Source of the DNA: Fructobacillus tropaeoli
GTDB taxonomy: Bacteria > Bacillota > Bacilli > Lactobacillales > Lactobacillaceae
NCBI RefSeq assembly: GCF_001047135.2
Contig: NZ_DF968078.1
Span: 303,009-367,008 of the forward strand
Direction of reading: 5' to 3'
Length of the DNA stretch: 64,000 nt
Part shown: piece by piece, positions 32,861 through 41,812 of the stretch
How positions within the stretch are numbered: position 1 is the first letter of the stretch
How the letters are laid out: every line of letters starts with the position of its first letter
The notes under the pieces: generated by a model
The model's input: only the letters and a program-made list of their open reading frames with translations
The model's database searches: none
Told to the model about the DNA's origin: nothing
Position numbers and translations under genes: made by a program

Positions 32861-34219
32861 TTAGCCTTCCTTATTTTGACGACGCGTGTTACGACGATCC
32901 TGACGAAGTTCAATTCGACGATCCATTTGACGCTTACGCTTAATCTTATTCTTAATTTGACGCTTATAGCCAGGCTTGATGTTCTTCTTCTTTTTTTTGA
33001 CCATCCCAACCATTTCAGGATCCAACTTATTAGTTGTTGCGTGGCGCTGTGTCCGGGCCTTACGATCCTTGACCGCCACGATTTCATCCCCACGAATCTG
33101 CTTATGAGCAAATTCGATACCGATTTTTTCCAGTTCAGCAATCCGGTCTTCTTCATCAGGTCCGTAAAGAGTTACGGCCGTTCCAGCCATGCCATTCCGT
33201 CCCGTTCGACCAACACGGTGAACGAAAAACTCCAATTCGTCTGGCACACCATCGTTAATGACGTGCGAAACCCCTTCGATATCGATACCACGAGCAGCTA
33301 AATCAGTAGCAACTACATATTGGTAATCGAGGTGCAAGACACCCTTCATTGTTCGACGACGTTCACGTGGCGGAATGTCGCCATGAATTTCAGCAACCTT
33401 GAGGCCTTGACCACGTAAATGCGCAGCCAATTCCTTAGCTCGTTCCTTGGTATTGGCAAAAATCAGCGCTAAATAAGGATTGAAAATCGTCAACAACTTA
33501 TCGATGACCTCTTCCTTATCCTTGGACTTCGTTGGTACCAACCAGTTATCAATCGTATCGGCAATCGTCGCTTCCGTTGGAATCGTTTGGAAATCAGGAT
33601 TGTCCAAATACTTCTTTAAGAACGGCTTCAACTTTTCCGGCATCGTTGCTGAAAAGACCAACGTTTGCAGGTCCTTTGGCATCGCACCAGCCAAGAAATC
33701 AACTTCGTTCAAGAAGCCCATGTCAAGCGTCATATCTGCTTCATCGACAACCAAAGTCCGCACTTGGTTAACCACCAAGGCACCACTTTGAACCAAGTCC
33801 TTTAATCGTCCTGGCGTTCCAACAACGATTTGTGCTTGGTGCTTCTCTAACTGACGAATCTGGCGGGCCTTATCAGTTCCACCGACATATTCGGCAATCG
33901 AAACCTTCACCAATTCCATCTTTTCCGCAAATTCGCGGGCAGCCTTAGCAATCTGAGCAGCCAATTCCCGTGATGGTGTTGTAATCACCACCTGGGTTTG
34001 GTTCAATTCTGGTTGCAAAGCGTTAAAAATTGGTACCAAGAAAGTGTGCGTCTTTCCAGACCCTGTCTGTGACTGACCGACAACATCCCCACCACGCAAG
34101 ATTGTTGGAATCAAGCGCGCCTGGATGGGCGTTGGCTGGTCAAAACCAATCGCCTTTAAAGCTGAAAGTACTTCCGGCTTTAAATTGTATTCACCAAATT
34201 GTTGGTTTGTGTTTTTCAT
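32861..34219 (-). CDS. cshB: DEAD-box RNA helicase, CshB-like
   Basis: 452 residues. Q motif, motif I SQTGSGKT, motif Ia TPSRELA, motif II VVDEADMTL, motif III FSATMP, motifs V-VI ATDLAARGID and HRVGRTGRNG. A strongly basic C-terminal tail (KKKKKNIKPGYKRQIKNK region) would bind RNA. Probably ribosome assembly or cold-shock RNA remodelling. Sixteen bases after nrnA in one transcript. Confidence 0.9.
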   Translation of the reverse strand: MKNTNQQFGEYNLKPEVLSALKAIGFDQPTPIQARLIPTILRGGDVVGQSQTGSGKTHTFLVPIFNALQPELNQTQVVITTPSRELAAQIAKAAREFAEKMELVKVSIAEYVGGTDKARQIRQLEKHQAQIVVGTPGRLKDLVQSGALVVNQVRTLVVDEADMTLDMGFLNEVDFLAGAMPKDLQTLVFSATMPEKLKPFLKKYLDNPDFQTIPTEATIADTIDNWLVPTKSKDKEEVIDKLLTIFNPYLALIFANTKERAKELAAHLRGQGLKVAEIHGDIPPRERRRTMKGVLHLDYQYVVATDLAARGIDIEGVSHVINDGVPDELEFFVHRVGRTGRNGMAGTAVTLYGPDEEDRIAELEKIGIEFAHKQIRGDEIVAVKDRKARTQRHATTNKLDPEMVGMVKKKKKNIKPGYKRQIKNKIKRKRQMDRRIELRQDRRNTRRQNKEG

Positions 34220-34235
34220 GTAAAATCCTTTAAAT

Positions 34236-35204
34236 TTAATCGGCTTGGTTTGCCTTTAAAGCGCTATCCACCCGGTCAATCACCTTTTGGATATCCGCTT
34301 CGTTATAAGCCCAGGCACCTGAAGCCAGTGGGTGCCCCCCACCATCAAAGTCTTGGGCAATGGTATTGATGACGACCGACCGTGACCGCAAGCGGACCCG
34401 ATAATCGCCATTTTCTTGTTCTTCAAAGATTGCCCAGGCCTTGACCTTGTCAATCCGTGATGGAATCGAAACCACAAAAGAAGTGCCCGCATTGCCGAGA
34501 TCAAAGCTGTCAATCACATCCCGCTTTAAAATCACATAGCCAAAGCCAGATGGCAACAGGTTAATATGTTGCATCACGTAACCTGAGAATTTAACCGCAT
34601 TTTCCGACAAAGTCGTCATCGCATTATAAATCTTTTGGTAGTCAAAGCCATAAGTAATCAACTCACCGGATACATCAAAAGTTTCTTTATCCAATGAATA
34701 CATAAAGCGACCGGTATCACCGATGATTCCAATATAAAGGTACCGTGCGGCCTTTTCCGTCATCTTCAAGCCCTTGTCGGCCAAGGCTTGATAGAACTGA
34801 TAAATCAGAACGGAAGTGGCTGAGGCTTCATCCTCCACCCACTGCCAATCACCGTAAGGTTCCACGTTGGGATGGTGGTCAATTTTGACGATTTCCAAGC
34901 CATTCCGCCAGCGTTGGTCATCAATGCGGGGGTCATTGGCTGTATCGCAAACAATGACCAGGGCCTTCTTATAGGCCGAATCAGGAATCTCATCAGCCAA
35001 AGTTTGGCCATCCCCAATCCAAGCTAAACCGGGAATTTCCTTCCCAACGGCATAAATCTTCTTTTCAGGAAAAGATGCCTGCAAAATCGCTTGCAATCCC
35101 AATTGTGATCCGTAAGCATCCGGATCAGGTCGTTGGTGACGGTGAATAATAATGGTATCGTAACGTTTAATCTGTTCTAAAATATCTTCGTGAATTTTGG
35201 CCAT
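34236..35204 (-). CDS. nrnA: Bifunctional nanoRNase/pAp phosphatase (DHH family)
   Basis: 322 residues. DHH motifs: HRHQRPDPDAYGSQLGLQ, VCDTANDPRID, KIDHHPN, GIIGDTGRF; DHHA1 domain with GGGHPLASGAW. Degrades short RNA oligomers and pAp. First gene of nrnA-cshB. Confidence 0.92.
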   Translation of the reverse strand: MAKIHEDILEQIKRYDTIIIHRHQRPDPDAYGSQLGLQAILQASFPEKKIYAVGKEIPGLAWIGDGQTLADEIPDSAYKKALVIVCDTANDPRIDDQRWRNGLEIVKIDHHPNVEPYGDWQWVEDEASATSVLIYQFYQALADKGLKMTEKAARYLYIGIIGDTGRFMYSLDKETFDVSGELITYGFDYQKIYNAMTTLSENAVKFSGYVMQHINLLPSGFGYVILKRDVIDSFDLGNAGTSFVVSIPSRIDKVKAWAIFEEQENGDYRVRLRSRSVVINTIAQDFDGGGHPLASGAWAYNEADIQKVIDRVDSALKANQAD

Positions 35205-35236
35205 ATGCGCCCTTTCAACTCTTATTACTATTCTTT

Positions 35237-35279
35237 ATTATACCGTAAATTCGAAATTCGTTGTCAGGGCATTTCGAAT
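35237..35279 (-). promoter_or_regulatory. nrnA-cshB promoter region with dyad
   Basis: On the minus strand ATTCGAAAT, 13 bases (containing TGACAA), ATTTCGAAT, then TATAAT at 35237-35242. The 9-bp arms are perfect and flank the likely -35. No T-run follows, so it looks more like an operator than a dinB... upstream terminator. Confidence 0.5.
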
Positions 35280-35304
35280 CAGTTTAGCTCGCTGATTTGA
35301 CCAA

Positions 35305-36399
35305 TCAATCATAATCAAAGAGCGATAACGCTTGAAAGGCTTGTGGACTGACATTGGAAAAGGTTAGCCCCAGCAGGCGAATGGCGAAGTCATCTGGATA
35401 CAGGTCATCAAAGATTGATTGCGCCTTTCTCGCCAAAAAATCAGGGTCAAGCTGAAACGGGTTTGCCTGTGTAATCGACCTGGTCAGCGTATTAAAGTCA
35501 TCATCACGGACCTTAATATTGAGTGTCCGTCCCACTAGGTGCTTAGTCTCCATATTCGTCACGACCTTTGTCGCCAAATCCTTGAAAGTCGCCAAGACAG
35601 CCGACCGGTCGTGGAGGGGAAATTCAAAAGTCCCCTCTTTTCCAACCGACTGCCGAATGCGATGATCTTTCACCTGGCCAAAGTGCGTTGCCCGCGCTTG
35701 CCAATAAAGTTGGTCCCCGAAGGAGCCAAAGTGGACCCGCAGTTCGTCTTGGCTCAAAGCCCGTAAATCCGCACCTGTTTTAATCCCTAATTTTTCAAAC
35801 TTTTCCTGTGATTTCTTACCAACACCACGAAAGTCCTTAATGGGCAATGCCGCCACGAAATCCAGCGCCACGTCGGCACCAATGACCGTTACTCCGTTTG
35901 GTTTGTGGTGTTCGGACCCAAGCTTCGCTAACACCTTATTATAGGAAACCCCCACCGAACAAGTTAGTTTCGTTTCCTGCCAGATTCTATGCCGTAACTC
36001 GGCTGCCAGCGTTGCCCCCGCCATTGGGCTTTGACTAACGTCTAAGTAAGCCTCATCAAGAGCAACCGGCTCAACCTTATCGGTGAATTCGGCAAAGACT
36101 TCATGAATCTGGGCTGACACTGATCGGTATTTATCAAAATCAGGAGCGACAAAAACAGCATTCGGGCAAAGCCTTTTCGCTTCACTTGACCCCATGGCCG
36201 AATGAACGCCGGCCTTTCTGGCAATGTAGTTGGCAGTTGCCACGACCCCATGACCATGGTGTAAATCAGGATCACGACCAATGATTAGAGGTACCTTCTT
36301 TAAGGCAGGGTTATCGCGCATTTCGACTTGAGCATAAAAAGCATCCAAATCGACGTGCAAAATTTTTCGGTCATCAACCGCTTGCAAAAATTCAGCCAT
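35305..36399 (-). CDS. dinB: DNA polymerase IV (Y family)
   Basis: 364 residues from the ATG at 36399 (AAGGGGG upstream); a GTG three codons earlier is less likely. Translesion polymerase: HVDLDAFYAQVEMRDNP (metal Asp), VALDEAYLDVS (metal Asp-Glu), FRGVGKKSQEKF helix-hairpin-helix, and a little-finger domain. No LexA box was found upstream. It begins 78 bases after rplS, beyond a terminator. Confidence 0.95.
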   Translation of the reverse strand: MAEFLQAVDDRKILHVDLDAFYAQVEMRDNPALKKVPLIIGRDPDLHHGHGVVATANYIARKAGVHSAMGSSEAKRLCPNAVFVAPDFDKYRSVSAQIHEVFAEFTDKVEPVALDEAYLDVSQSPMAGATLAAELRHRIWQETKLTCSVGVSYNKVLAKLGSEHHKPNGVTVIGADVALDFVAALPIKDFRGVGKKSQEKFEKLGIKTGADLRALSQDELRVHFGSFGDQLYWQARATHFGQVKDHRIRQSVGKEGTFEFPLHDRSAVLATFKDLATKVVTNMETKHLVGRTLNIKVRDDDFNTLTRSITQANPFQLDPDFLARKAQSIFDDLYPDDFAIRLLGLTFSNVSPQAFQALSLFDYD

Positions 36400-36435
36400 G
36401 CCAGGCACCCCCTTCTTTTCAAAACTGATTTTTTT

Positions 36436-36470
36436 AAAAAGAAAAAGCCTCCACTATGTGGAAGCTTTTT
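36436..36470 (-). terminator. Terminator after rplS
   Basis: AAAAAGCTTCCACATAGTGGAGGCTTTTT hairpin region (CTTCCAC / GTGGAGG stem) followed by TTCTTTTT. Confidence 0.85.
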
Positions 36471-36477
36471 GCCGTAA

Positions 36478-36840
36478 TCACTTGACGTCGAGACGACGTT
36501 CCTTGATACGAGCGGCCTTTCCTTGCAATGCACGCAAGTAGTACAACTTTGCGCGACGCACGCGGCCCAAACGAGTTACTTCAATCTTGTCAACCCGTGG
36601 TGAGTGCAATGGGAACGTACGTTCCACACCAACACCAGAAGAAATCTTACGAACAGTATAAGTTGCCTGGATACCAGCACCCTTACGCTTAATAACAACT
36701 CCTTCAAAGAGCTGAACACGTTCGCGAGTTCCTTCGACAATTCGTGCGTGGACACGAACTGAATCACCAGCGCGGAATTCAGGAATATCTGTCCGCAATT
36801 GGGTTGAAGTCAACTTTTCTAAAATGTTATTTTGACGCAT
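36478..36840 (-). CDS. rplS: 50S ribosomal protein L19
   Basis: 120 residues. [49 protein letters not shown] and [13 protein letters not shown] are the family blocks. ATG at 36840 lies seven bases after AGGAG. Alone on its transcript with a leader of about 80 bases containing small hairpins (GGCTATAAGCC and CCGTAATTAACGG), which may be an L19-type regulatory leader. Confidence 0.97.
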   Translation of the reverse strand: MRQNNILEKLTSTQLRTDIPEFRAGDSVRVHARIVEGTRERVQLFEGVVIKRKGAGIQATYTVRKISSGVGVERTFPLHSPRVDKIEVTRLGRVRRAKLYYLRALQGKAARIKERRLDVK

Positions 36841-36927
36841 AGTCATTCTCCTAATCGCTAATCTTACACTCGTCCTTAGACTAACGCACAGCGGATTACC
36901 GTTAATTACGGCTTATAGCCAAAGATT

Positions 36928-36957
36928 AGTATAACAAAAAAGGAGGGATCCTGTAAA
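36928..36957 (-). promoter_or_regulatory. rplS promoter, overlapping the upstream terminator
   Basis: TTTACA, 18-base spacer, TATACT on the minus strand. The -35 lies in the 3' arm of the pgcA terminator. Confidence 0.6.
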
Positions 36958-36995
36958 GGGTAATCCGAAAAATTGCCCTAACAGGATTCCTCCAT
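36934..36995 (-). terminator. Large terminator after pgcA
   Basis: GGAGGAATCCTGT pairs with ACAGGATCCCTCC, with an inner AGGGCAAT/ATTACCCT stem, and is followed by TTTTTT on the minus strand. Confidence 0.8.
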
Positions 36996-37076
36996 GGCTT
37001 AGCCAACCTGATTTAGTCCGATAATCTATAGAAGATAACTTTATCTTTGTTTACCAGCTAAAAATCTCCATTAAAA

Positions 37077-38780
37077 TTAAGCCTTAATCTTTTCTTCCAT
37101 TACAGCTTCAAAGCTTTGCAACTTTGCATCCGCTTCAGCCTGTGAATCGGCAACAACGCCAATATAAAGCTTCAACTTTGGTTCCGTACCAGATGGACGG
37201 AGCGCAATCCATGAACCATCAGCTAACCAGTACTTCAACACATTAGCCTTTGGCTGTGGCAACTTCTTCTCTGCTCCAGCTCGATCAATTTGCGTCTGAC
37301 TCGCAAAGTCTTGGGTTGCCAGAACTAATTGATCACCAACCATTTCCAACTTTTGGTTGCGGAACTTAGTCATCAAAGCAGCCATTTCTTCATGACCATT
37401 GACACCAGGGAAATCAAAGGCAACGGTCTTTTCCTCAAAGTAACCGTGTTGCTCGTACAGTTCCTTCAAACCATCAGCAAAGCTCTGGCCCTTTTCCTTG
37501 TAGTAGGCAGCCATTTCGGCAAACAAAACCAAAGCCTGGATAGCGTCCTTATCATGAGCAAATGGCTTTACTAAGTAACCAAATGATTCTTCAAAGCCGA
37601 AGAGGTACGTATAATCCTTCTTCTCTTCAAAGCGGTCAATCATGGCCGCAATATACTTAAATCCAGTCAACACGTCTAAGGTAGCAACGCCATAGCTCTT
37701 AGCAATCTCGCTAGCAAAGCGCGATGAAACAATCGACGTTACAATGGCACCATTTTCAGGCAATGTCTGATTTTTCTTCTTAGCGGCCAACAAGTAATTG
37801 ACCATCAAACCGGCGATTTGGTTACCGGATAAGACTTGGTATGAGCCATCGGCCAAACGCACAGCAGCACCCATCCGGTCGGCATCAGGGTCCGTTGCCA
37901 CGACCAAATCAGCTTCTTCCTTCTTGGCGTATTCAATGGCCAATGACAAAGCGGCTGGATCTTCCGGGTTGGGCTTTTTCACTGTTGGAAAGTCCCCATC
38001 GAGTTCCGCCTGTTCCTTCACGATTGTGTAGTTAGTAAAGCCTGCTTGTTGCAACGCTTTTTCACCAATATACTGACCAGTTCCATGCAAAGGAGTGTAG
38101 ACAAACTTCAAGTCTGCCCCTTCTTTTTGAATCAAATCCTGGTCAACAGAAATTGTTTTAACCTCTGCCAAATAAGCATTATCCAAGTCATCATCGACTA
38201 CTTGAACGTTAGCTTCTGTTTCGTCTTGTGCAATAGCAAACTCATTTTCCACCGCTGCCATTCCATCGATAACGGCCTGAACGGCTTCAGGAACCATCTG
38301 TCCACCATCAGCACCATAAACCTTATAGCCGTTATCCTGCTTAGGATTGTGTGAGGCCGTAATCATAATTCCAGCAAAGGCCTTTAAATGGCGGACTGAA
38401 AATGATAGTTCAGGTGTTGGGCGTAATGATGAGAAGCGGTAAACCTTAATCCCGTGTGCTGATAGCACGCGACTAGCCACCTGAGCAAATTCTTTTGAGT
38501 GGTGACGAGAGTCAAAGGCGATGACTACTCCCGCTTTTTTAGCAGCATCCCCACTTTGATCAATGTAAGCAGCCAATGCTTCTGTTACTAAGGCCACCAT
38601 CACGACATTAATGCGGTTAGTTCCAACACCCATTTGGCCACGCATACCAGCGGTTCCAAATGGTAAGTTTTGATAGAAAGTATCTTCTTGTTCAGCTGGA
38701 CTCAATTGCTTTAATTCAGCTGCTAAATCAGCAGGTAAGTCTGCCTGTTGCCAACGGGCTAAGGTATCTTGATAAGTCAT
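37077..38780 (-). CDS. pgcA: Alpha-phosphoglucomutase / phosphomannomutase
   Basis: 567 residues. Interconverts glucose 1- and 6-phosphate. Catalytic serine loop ITASHNPKQDNGYKVYG, metal loop ATDPDADRMG, sugar-binding GFEESFGYL and phosphate-binding RPSGTEPKLKLY. Supplies glucose 1-phosphate to GalU (43549). Preceded four bases upstream by the dedA gene. Confidence 0.95.
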   Translation of the reverse strand: MTYQDTLARWQQADLPADLAAELKQLSPAEQEDTFYQNLPFGTAGMRGQMGVGTNRINVVMVALVTEALAAYIDQSGDAAKKAGVVIAFDSRHHSKEFAQVASRVLSAHGIKVYRFSSLRPTPELSFSVRHLKAFAGIMITASHNPKQDNGYKVYGADGGQMVPEAVQAVIDGMAAVENEFAIAQDETEANVQVVDDDLDNAYLAEVKTISVDQDLIQKEGADLKFVYTPLHGTGQYIGEKALQQAGFTNYTIVKEQAELDGDFPTVKKPNPEDPAALSLAIEYAKKEEADLVVATDPDADRMGAAVRLADGSYQVLSGNQIAGLMVNYLLAAKKKNQTLPENGAIVTSIVSSRFASEIAKSYGVATLDVLTGFKYIAAMIDRFEEKKDYTYLFGFEESFGYLVKPFAHDKDAIQALVLFAEMAAYYKEKGQSFADGLKELYEQHGYFEEKTVAFDFPGVNGHEEMAALMTKFRNQKLEMVGDQLVLATQDFASQTQIDRAGAEKKLPQPKANVLKYWLADGSWIALRPSGTEPKLKLYIGVVADSQAEADAKLQSFEAVMEEKIKA

Positions 38781-38784
38781 TTTC

Positions 38785-39465
38785 TTAAAATTCCTCTTCC
38801 TTTTCTCGACTAGGTTTTGTAATTAAGCTAATAATAATTTGCCGAAACTTAGGCGACCGAATCACTGCCAGTACAAACACGACAGCAATCACGATCACAG
38901 TAATCGTCACTTCTCTTGGCAACTGTAAGTGGCCAAAATAATAACCAATTGTCACCATGGTTATTGCCCAGAGGCAAGACGCCAAAACAGACATCCGGAA
39001 GTAAGTCGCAAACCGTAACTTCAAACGGTGAGCAGATAGCGGAACGATTGTCCTGACAAAGGGAACAAAGCGGCCCAAAATAATAAAAAGCAACCAACGC
39101 TTCGGATTTAAATTAGCCGAAATCTTTTCGGCAAAATCACCGTTCACGTGGCGGGCAACCCAGGGGATTTTATCAATTTGCTTAATCACCCAAGCACCAA
39201 ACCAATAATTAATTGAATCACCCATCATGGAGGCAACCGCAAAGATCACCACCAACAAGGCAAATTCAACCAACGAGTGATGACGACCCGCAAAACCCGC
39301 AGCCGTCATGACTAAAGCATCAGCCGGAATAAACCCTGTAACAATTCCCCCTGTTTCAATCAAAATCAAAAAAAACAGAATTGACAATTCAATTACGGAA
39401 AAATTGGCATTCGCAGAACTAATATGCGTCAACCAATCCGACACAGCAGCAAAAGCTAGAACCAT
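38785..39465 (-). CDS. DedA/SNARE-associated membrane protein
   Basis: 226 residues from the ATG at 39465; the frame is open to 39507 and the start is uncertain (AAGGAG is 12 bases from this ATG). About five helices; DedA pattern: ETGGIVTGFIPADALVMTAAG, MGDSINYWFG and GRFVPFVRTIVPLSAH. Members flip undecaprenyl phosphate or phospholipids across the membrane. In an operon with pgcA. Confidence 0.85.
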   Translation of the reverse strand: MVLAFAAVSDWLTHISSANANFSVIELSILFFLILIETGGIVTGFIPADALVMTAAGFAGRHHSLVEFALLVVIFAVASMMGDSINYWFGAWVIKQIDKIPWVARHVNGDFAEKISANLNPKRWLLFIILGRFVPFVRTIVPLSAHRLKLRFATYFRMSVLASCLWAITMVTIGYYFGHLQLPREVTITVIVIAVVFVLAVIRSPKFRQIIISLITKPSREKEEEF

Positions 39466-39507
39466 ACAGTCAGGGTACTCCTTTAGGAAAAAAGTCTGTC
39501 TGAGCAT

Positions 39508-39960
39508 CGCTACTAGTTAACGCTTTGGGGACATGAATCTGCCCTGCCAGCTAGCAAGATACTCATGAGTCAGCAAATAATAATCAGTAGAAGTTAATCC
39601 TGATATTATCTCGATAAAATTAAGGCTAGATAAAAAACAGCCTATGTCTATCATACGCTATTTCCCCTGCTAAGTCTGCTTTCAAAGCGTAAAAATGCTA
39701 GGAATATCAAGGTAAAAGCAGGCTGATTTTTTAAACGTTCATTCGCTCAATCGCCTACTTTTTCTATCATACACAACTTTTTTAACAAATCTTATGCCAA
39801 ATCAGCATAAAAATTTTTATCAAGATGTACTACAATGGTGGCGGGAAGTGGCAGAATGCAAAACCAGGCGGCCGACTGGGAGACGTTTTCTTTGCTCACT
39901 TCTTATAGTAATTAATTGTCTTTGAAAGGTACTGTTATCAATGTTTTGAAAAAGTTTTCT
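39508..39960. other. Long intergenic region
   Basis: From 39635 to 39740 there is an extended fold-back: ACAGCCT...AGGCTGATTTTTT outside and CTGCTTT...AAAGCAG inside, which could be a terminator-like or structured RNA. Around 39835-39857 TACAATGGTGGCGGGAAGTGGCAG resembles the promoter and GTGG-repeat region that precedes mraZ in Firmicutes, but no mraZ follows. A 26-codon frame from 39834 has no ribosome site. Confidence 0.4.
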
Positions 39961-39967
39961 TTTTCAC

Positions 39968-39996
39968 TTGACAAAAGTTTGTGCAAATATTATTAT
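39968..39996 (+). promoter_or_regulatory. Strong promoter of the mannitol dehydrogenase gene
   Basis: TTGACA, 17-base spacer, TATTAT; close to consensus. Transcript start about 45 bases before the ATG. Confidence 0.85.
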
Positions 39997-40044
39997 GTAT
40001 GTGTAAGTTGTTACAAGGAATTATTCATTGGAGGATAACAGAAC

Positions 40045-41061
40045 ATGGAAGCCCTAGTATTAACTGGATTAAAGAAGCTTGAAAAGCAAGACATCGAAAA
40101 GCCAACATTGAAGCCTGACGAAGTTTTGATTCACACAGCCTTTGCTGGTGTTTGTGGAACTGACCACGCATTGTATGCTGGTGAACCAGGATCAGCTGAT
40201 GCTGTCCCACCAATCGTTTTGGGACACGAAAACTCAGGTGTTGTTAAGGAAATCGGTTCAGCCGTTACCAACGTTAAAGTTGGCGACCGTGTTTCAGTAG
40301 ACCCTAACATCTACTGTGGACAATGCAAGTTCTGCCACACTGGTCGTCCTGAATTGTGCGAACACTTGGATGCCGTTGGTGTTACTCGTGATGGTGGCTT
40401 TGAAGAATACTTCACTGCTCCTGCATCAGTTGTTTACCCTATCCCTGACAACGTTGACTTGAAGTCAGCTGCAATTGTTGAACCAATTTCATGTGCTATT
40501 CACGGTATGAAGTTGTTGAAGCCATCACCATACCAAAAGGCTTTGGTTATCGGTGACGGATTCATGGGTGAATTGTTCGTTCAAATCTTGCAGGCATACG
40601 GTATCCACCAAGTTGACTTGGCCGGAATCGTTGACGAAAAGTTGAAGATGAACAAGGACTTGTTCAACGTTAAGAACACATATAACACTGCTAAGGGTGA
40701 CAAGATTCCTGCCGGTGAATATGATGTTGTTATCGAAGCTGTTGGTCGTCCAGAAACTCAAGAATCAGCTATCGAAGCTTCAGCCCGTGGTGGTCAAGTT
40801 TTGATGTTCGGTGTTGGTGGACCTGACGCTAAGTTTGAAATGAACACTTATGAAGTCTTCCAAAAGCAGTTGACTATCCAAGGTTCATTCATTAACCCTA
40901 ACGCATTCGAAGACTCATTGGCATTGCTTTCATCTGGTAAGTTGAACGTTAAGCCATTAATGTCACACGAATTGACTCTAGATCAAGTTGACGATTTTGT
41001 TAACGGTCGCTTAGGTGTTGTTTCTAAGGCCGTTGTTAAAATCGGTGGTGAAGAGGCCTAA
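40045..41061 (+). CDS. mdh: Mannitol 2-dehydrogenase (zinc-dependent MDR family)
   Basis: 338 residues, the length of the Leuconostoc enzyme that reduces fructose to mannitol with NADH. Catalytic zinc site GVCGTDHALY and GHENSG; structural zinc cysteines CGQCKFCHTGRPELC; Rossmann region VIGDGFMGELFVQILQAYG. Ribosome site GGAGG. Codons are markedly biased (AAG, TTG, GTT, GGT), as expected for an abundant protein. Gives the cell an external electron acceptor during heterofermentation. Sorbitol dehydrogenase-type relatives are the main alternative. Confidence 0.9.
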   Translation: MEALVLTGLKKLEKQDIEKPTLKPDEVLIHTAFAGVCGTDHALYAGEPGSADAVPPIVLGHENSGVVKEIGSAVTNVKVGDRVSVDPNIYCGQCKFCHTGRPELCEHLDAVGVTRDGGFEEYFTAPASVVYPIPDNVDLKSAAIVEPISCAIHGMKLLKPSPYQKALVIGDGFMGELFVQILQAYGIHQVDLAGIVDEKLKMNKDLFNVKNTYNTAKGDKIPAGEYDVVIEAVGRPETQESAIEASARGGQVLMFGVGGPDAKFEMNTYEVFQKQLTIQGSFINPNAFEDSLALLSSGKLNVKPLMSHELTLDQVDDFVNGRLGVVSKAVVKIGGEEA

Positions 41062-41066
41062 ATTTT

Positions 41067-41777
41067 ATGAATAATGCAAAGCGGACAATTTCTTGGACCG
41101 CTGCCCTCAGTTACTTTGCCTTCTCATTGGTAATTAACTCAATGGGTAACGTGCTAACAATTGTTACCAGTCAAAAAATTCATCCGTCAATTTTGGGTTC
41201 TGCCTATTGGACAGCTGCTCAAAACGGATTAAACCACTCATTGCATGGCAATAGTGCAACGCTATCCATCGTGTTCTTTGTGGTCGGTATGTTAATCGCT
41301 GTTTTGAACATGGTTTTGGAGCACCGCATTGATATCAAGCGCTTCCTTGGAAACTTAGCTTTCATGGTTCCTTTCTCGGCCTTGATTTCAGTCTTTGCAA
41401 GTGCCTTTTCAAAGCTCTTGCCAGAAGCTCATAGTTGGCCAATGGTTGCCTTCTACATTTTCTTGAACTTCTTTGGTGTTTCCTTAATTGCGATTGCCAT
41501 TTCAATTTATCAGCGGACCAACATCGTTTTGCACCCTGCTGATGATTTGATGCAGGTTCTTCGATTCAAGTACTTCAAGGGTAATGCCGGTATCGCCATG
41601 TGGGTTTCTTATATCCCACCTACCATTATTGGTGTTATCGCCTTGATTATGGTTCCTGATTTTACCAACTATGGTATCGGGACTATCTTCGCCTTCCTCT
41701 TCCAGGGAAGTATTACTGGATGGGCAGACACACGTATCTTTAGCAAATTAAAGCACCAGGGAATCGCTATCGACTAA
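41067..41777 (+). CDS. YczE/YitT-like integral membrane protein
   Basis: 236 residues with about six helices (ISWTAALSYFAFSLVINSMG, LSIVFFVVGMLIAVLNM, FMVPFSALISVFASAF, VAFYIFLNFFGVSLIAIAISIY). The DDLMQVLRFKYF segment between helices matches YczE-like proteins. Starts five bases after mdh, with GAGG in the mdh end as weak ribosome site. Co-transcription with mdh makes a role in fructose or mannitol movement possible, but that is inference only. Confidence 0.75.
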   Translation: MNNAKRTISWTAALSYFAFSLVINSMGNVLTIVTSQKIHPSILGSAYWTAAQNGLNHSLHGNSATLSIVFFVVGMLIAVLNMVLEHRIDIKRFLGNLAFMVPFSALISVFASAFSKLLPEAHSWPMVAFYIFLNFFGVSLIAIAISIYQRTNIVLHPADDLMQVLRFKYFKGNAGIAMWVSYIPPTIIGVIALIMVPDFTNYGIGTIFAFLFQGSITGWADTRIFSKLKHQGIAID

Positions 41778-41812
41778 GATAGTCTCCCTCAATTGAAAGG
41801 ACGGGTTATATT

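Noticed and set aside
36860..36927. AATCTT/AAGATT closing stem of an L19 leader RNA
   Set aside because: The inferred transcript start lies inside the stem, so the closing helix would not be transcribed; only the inner hairpins remain as a possibility.
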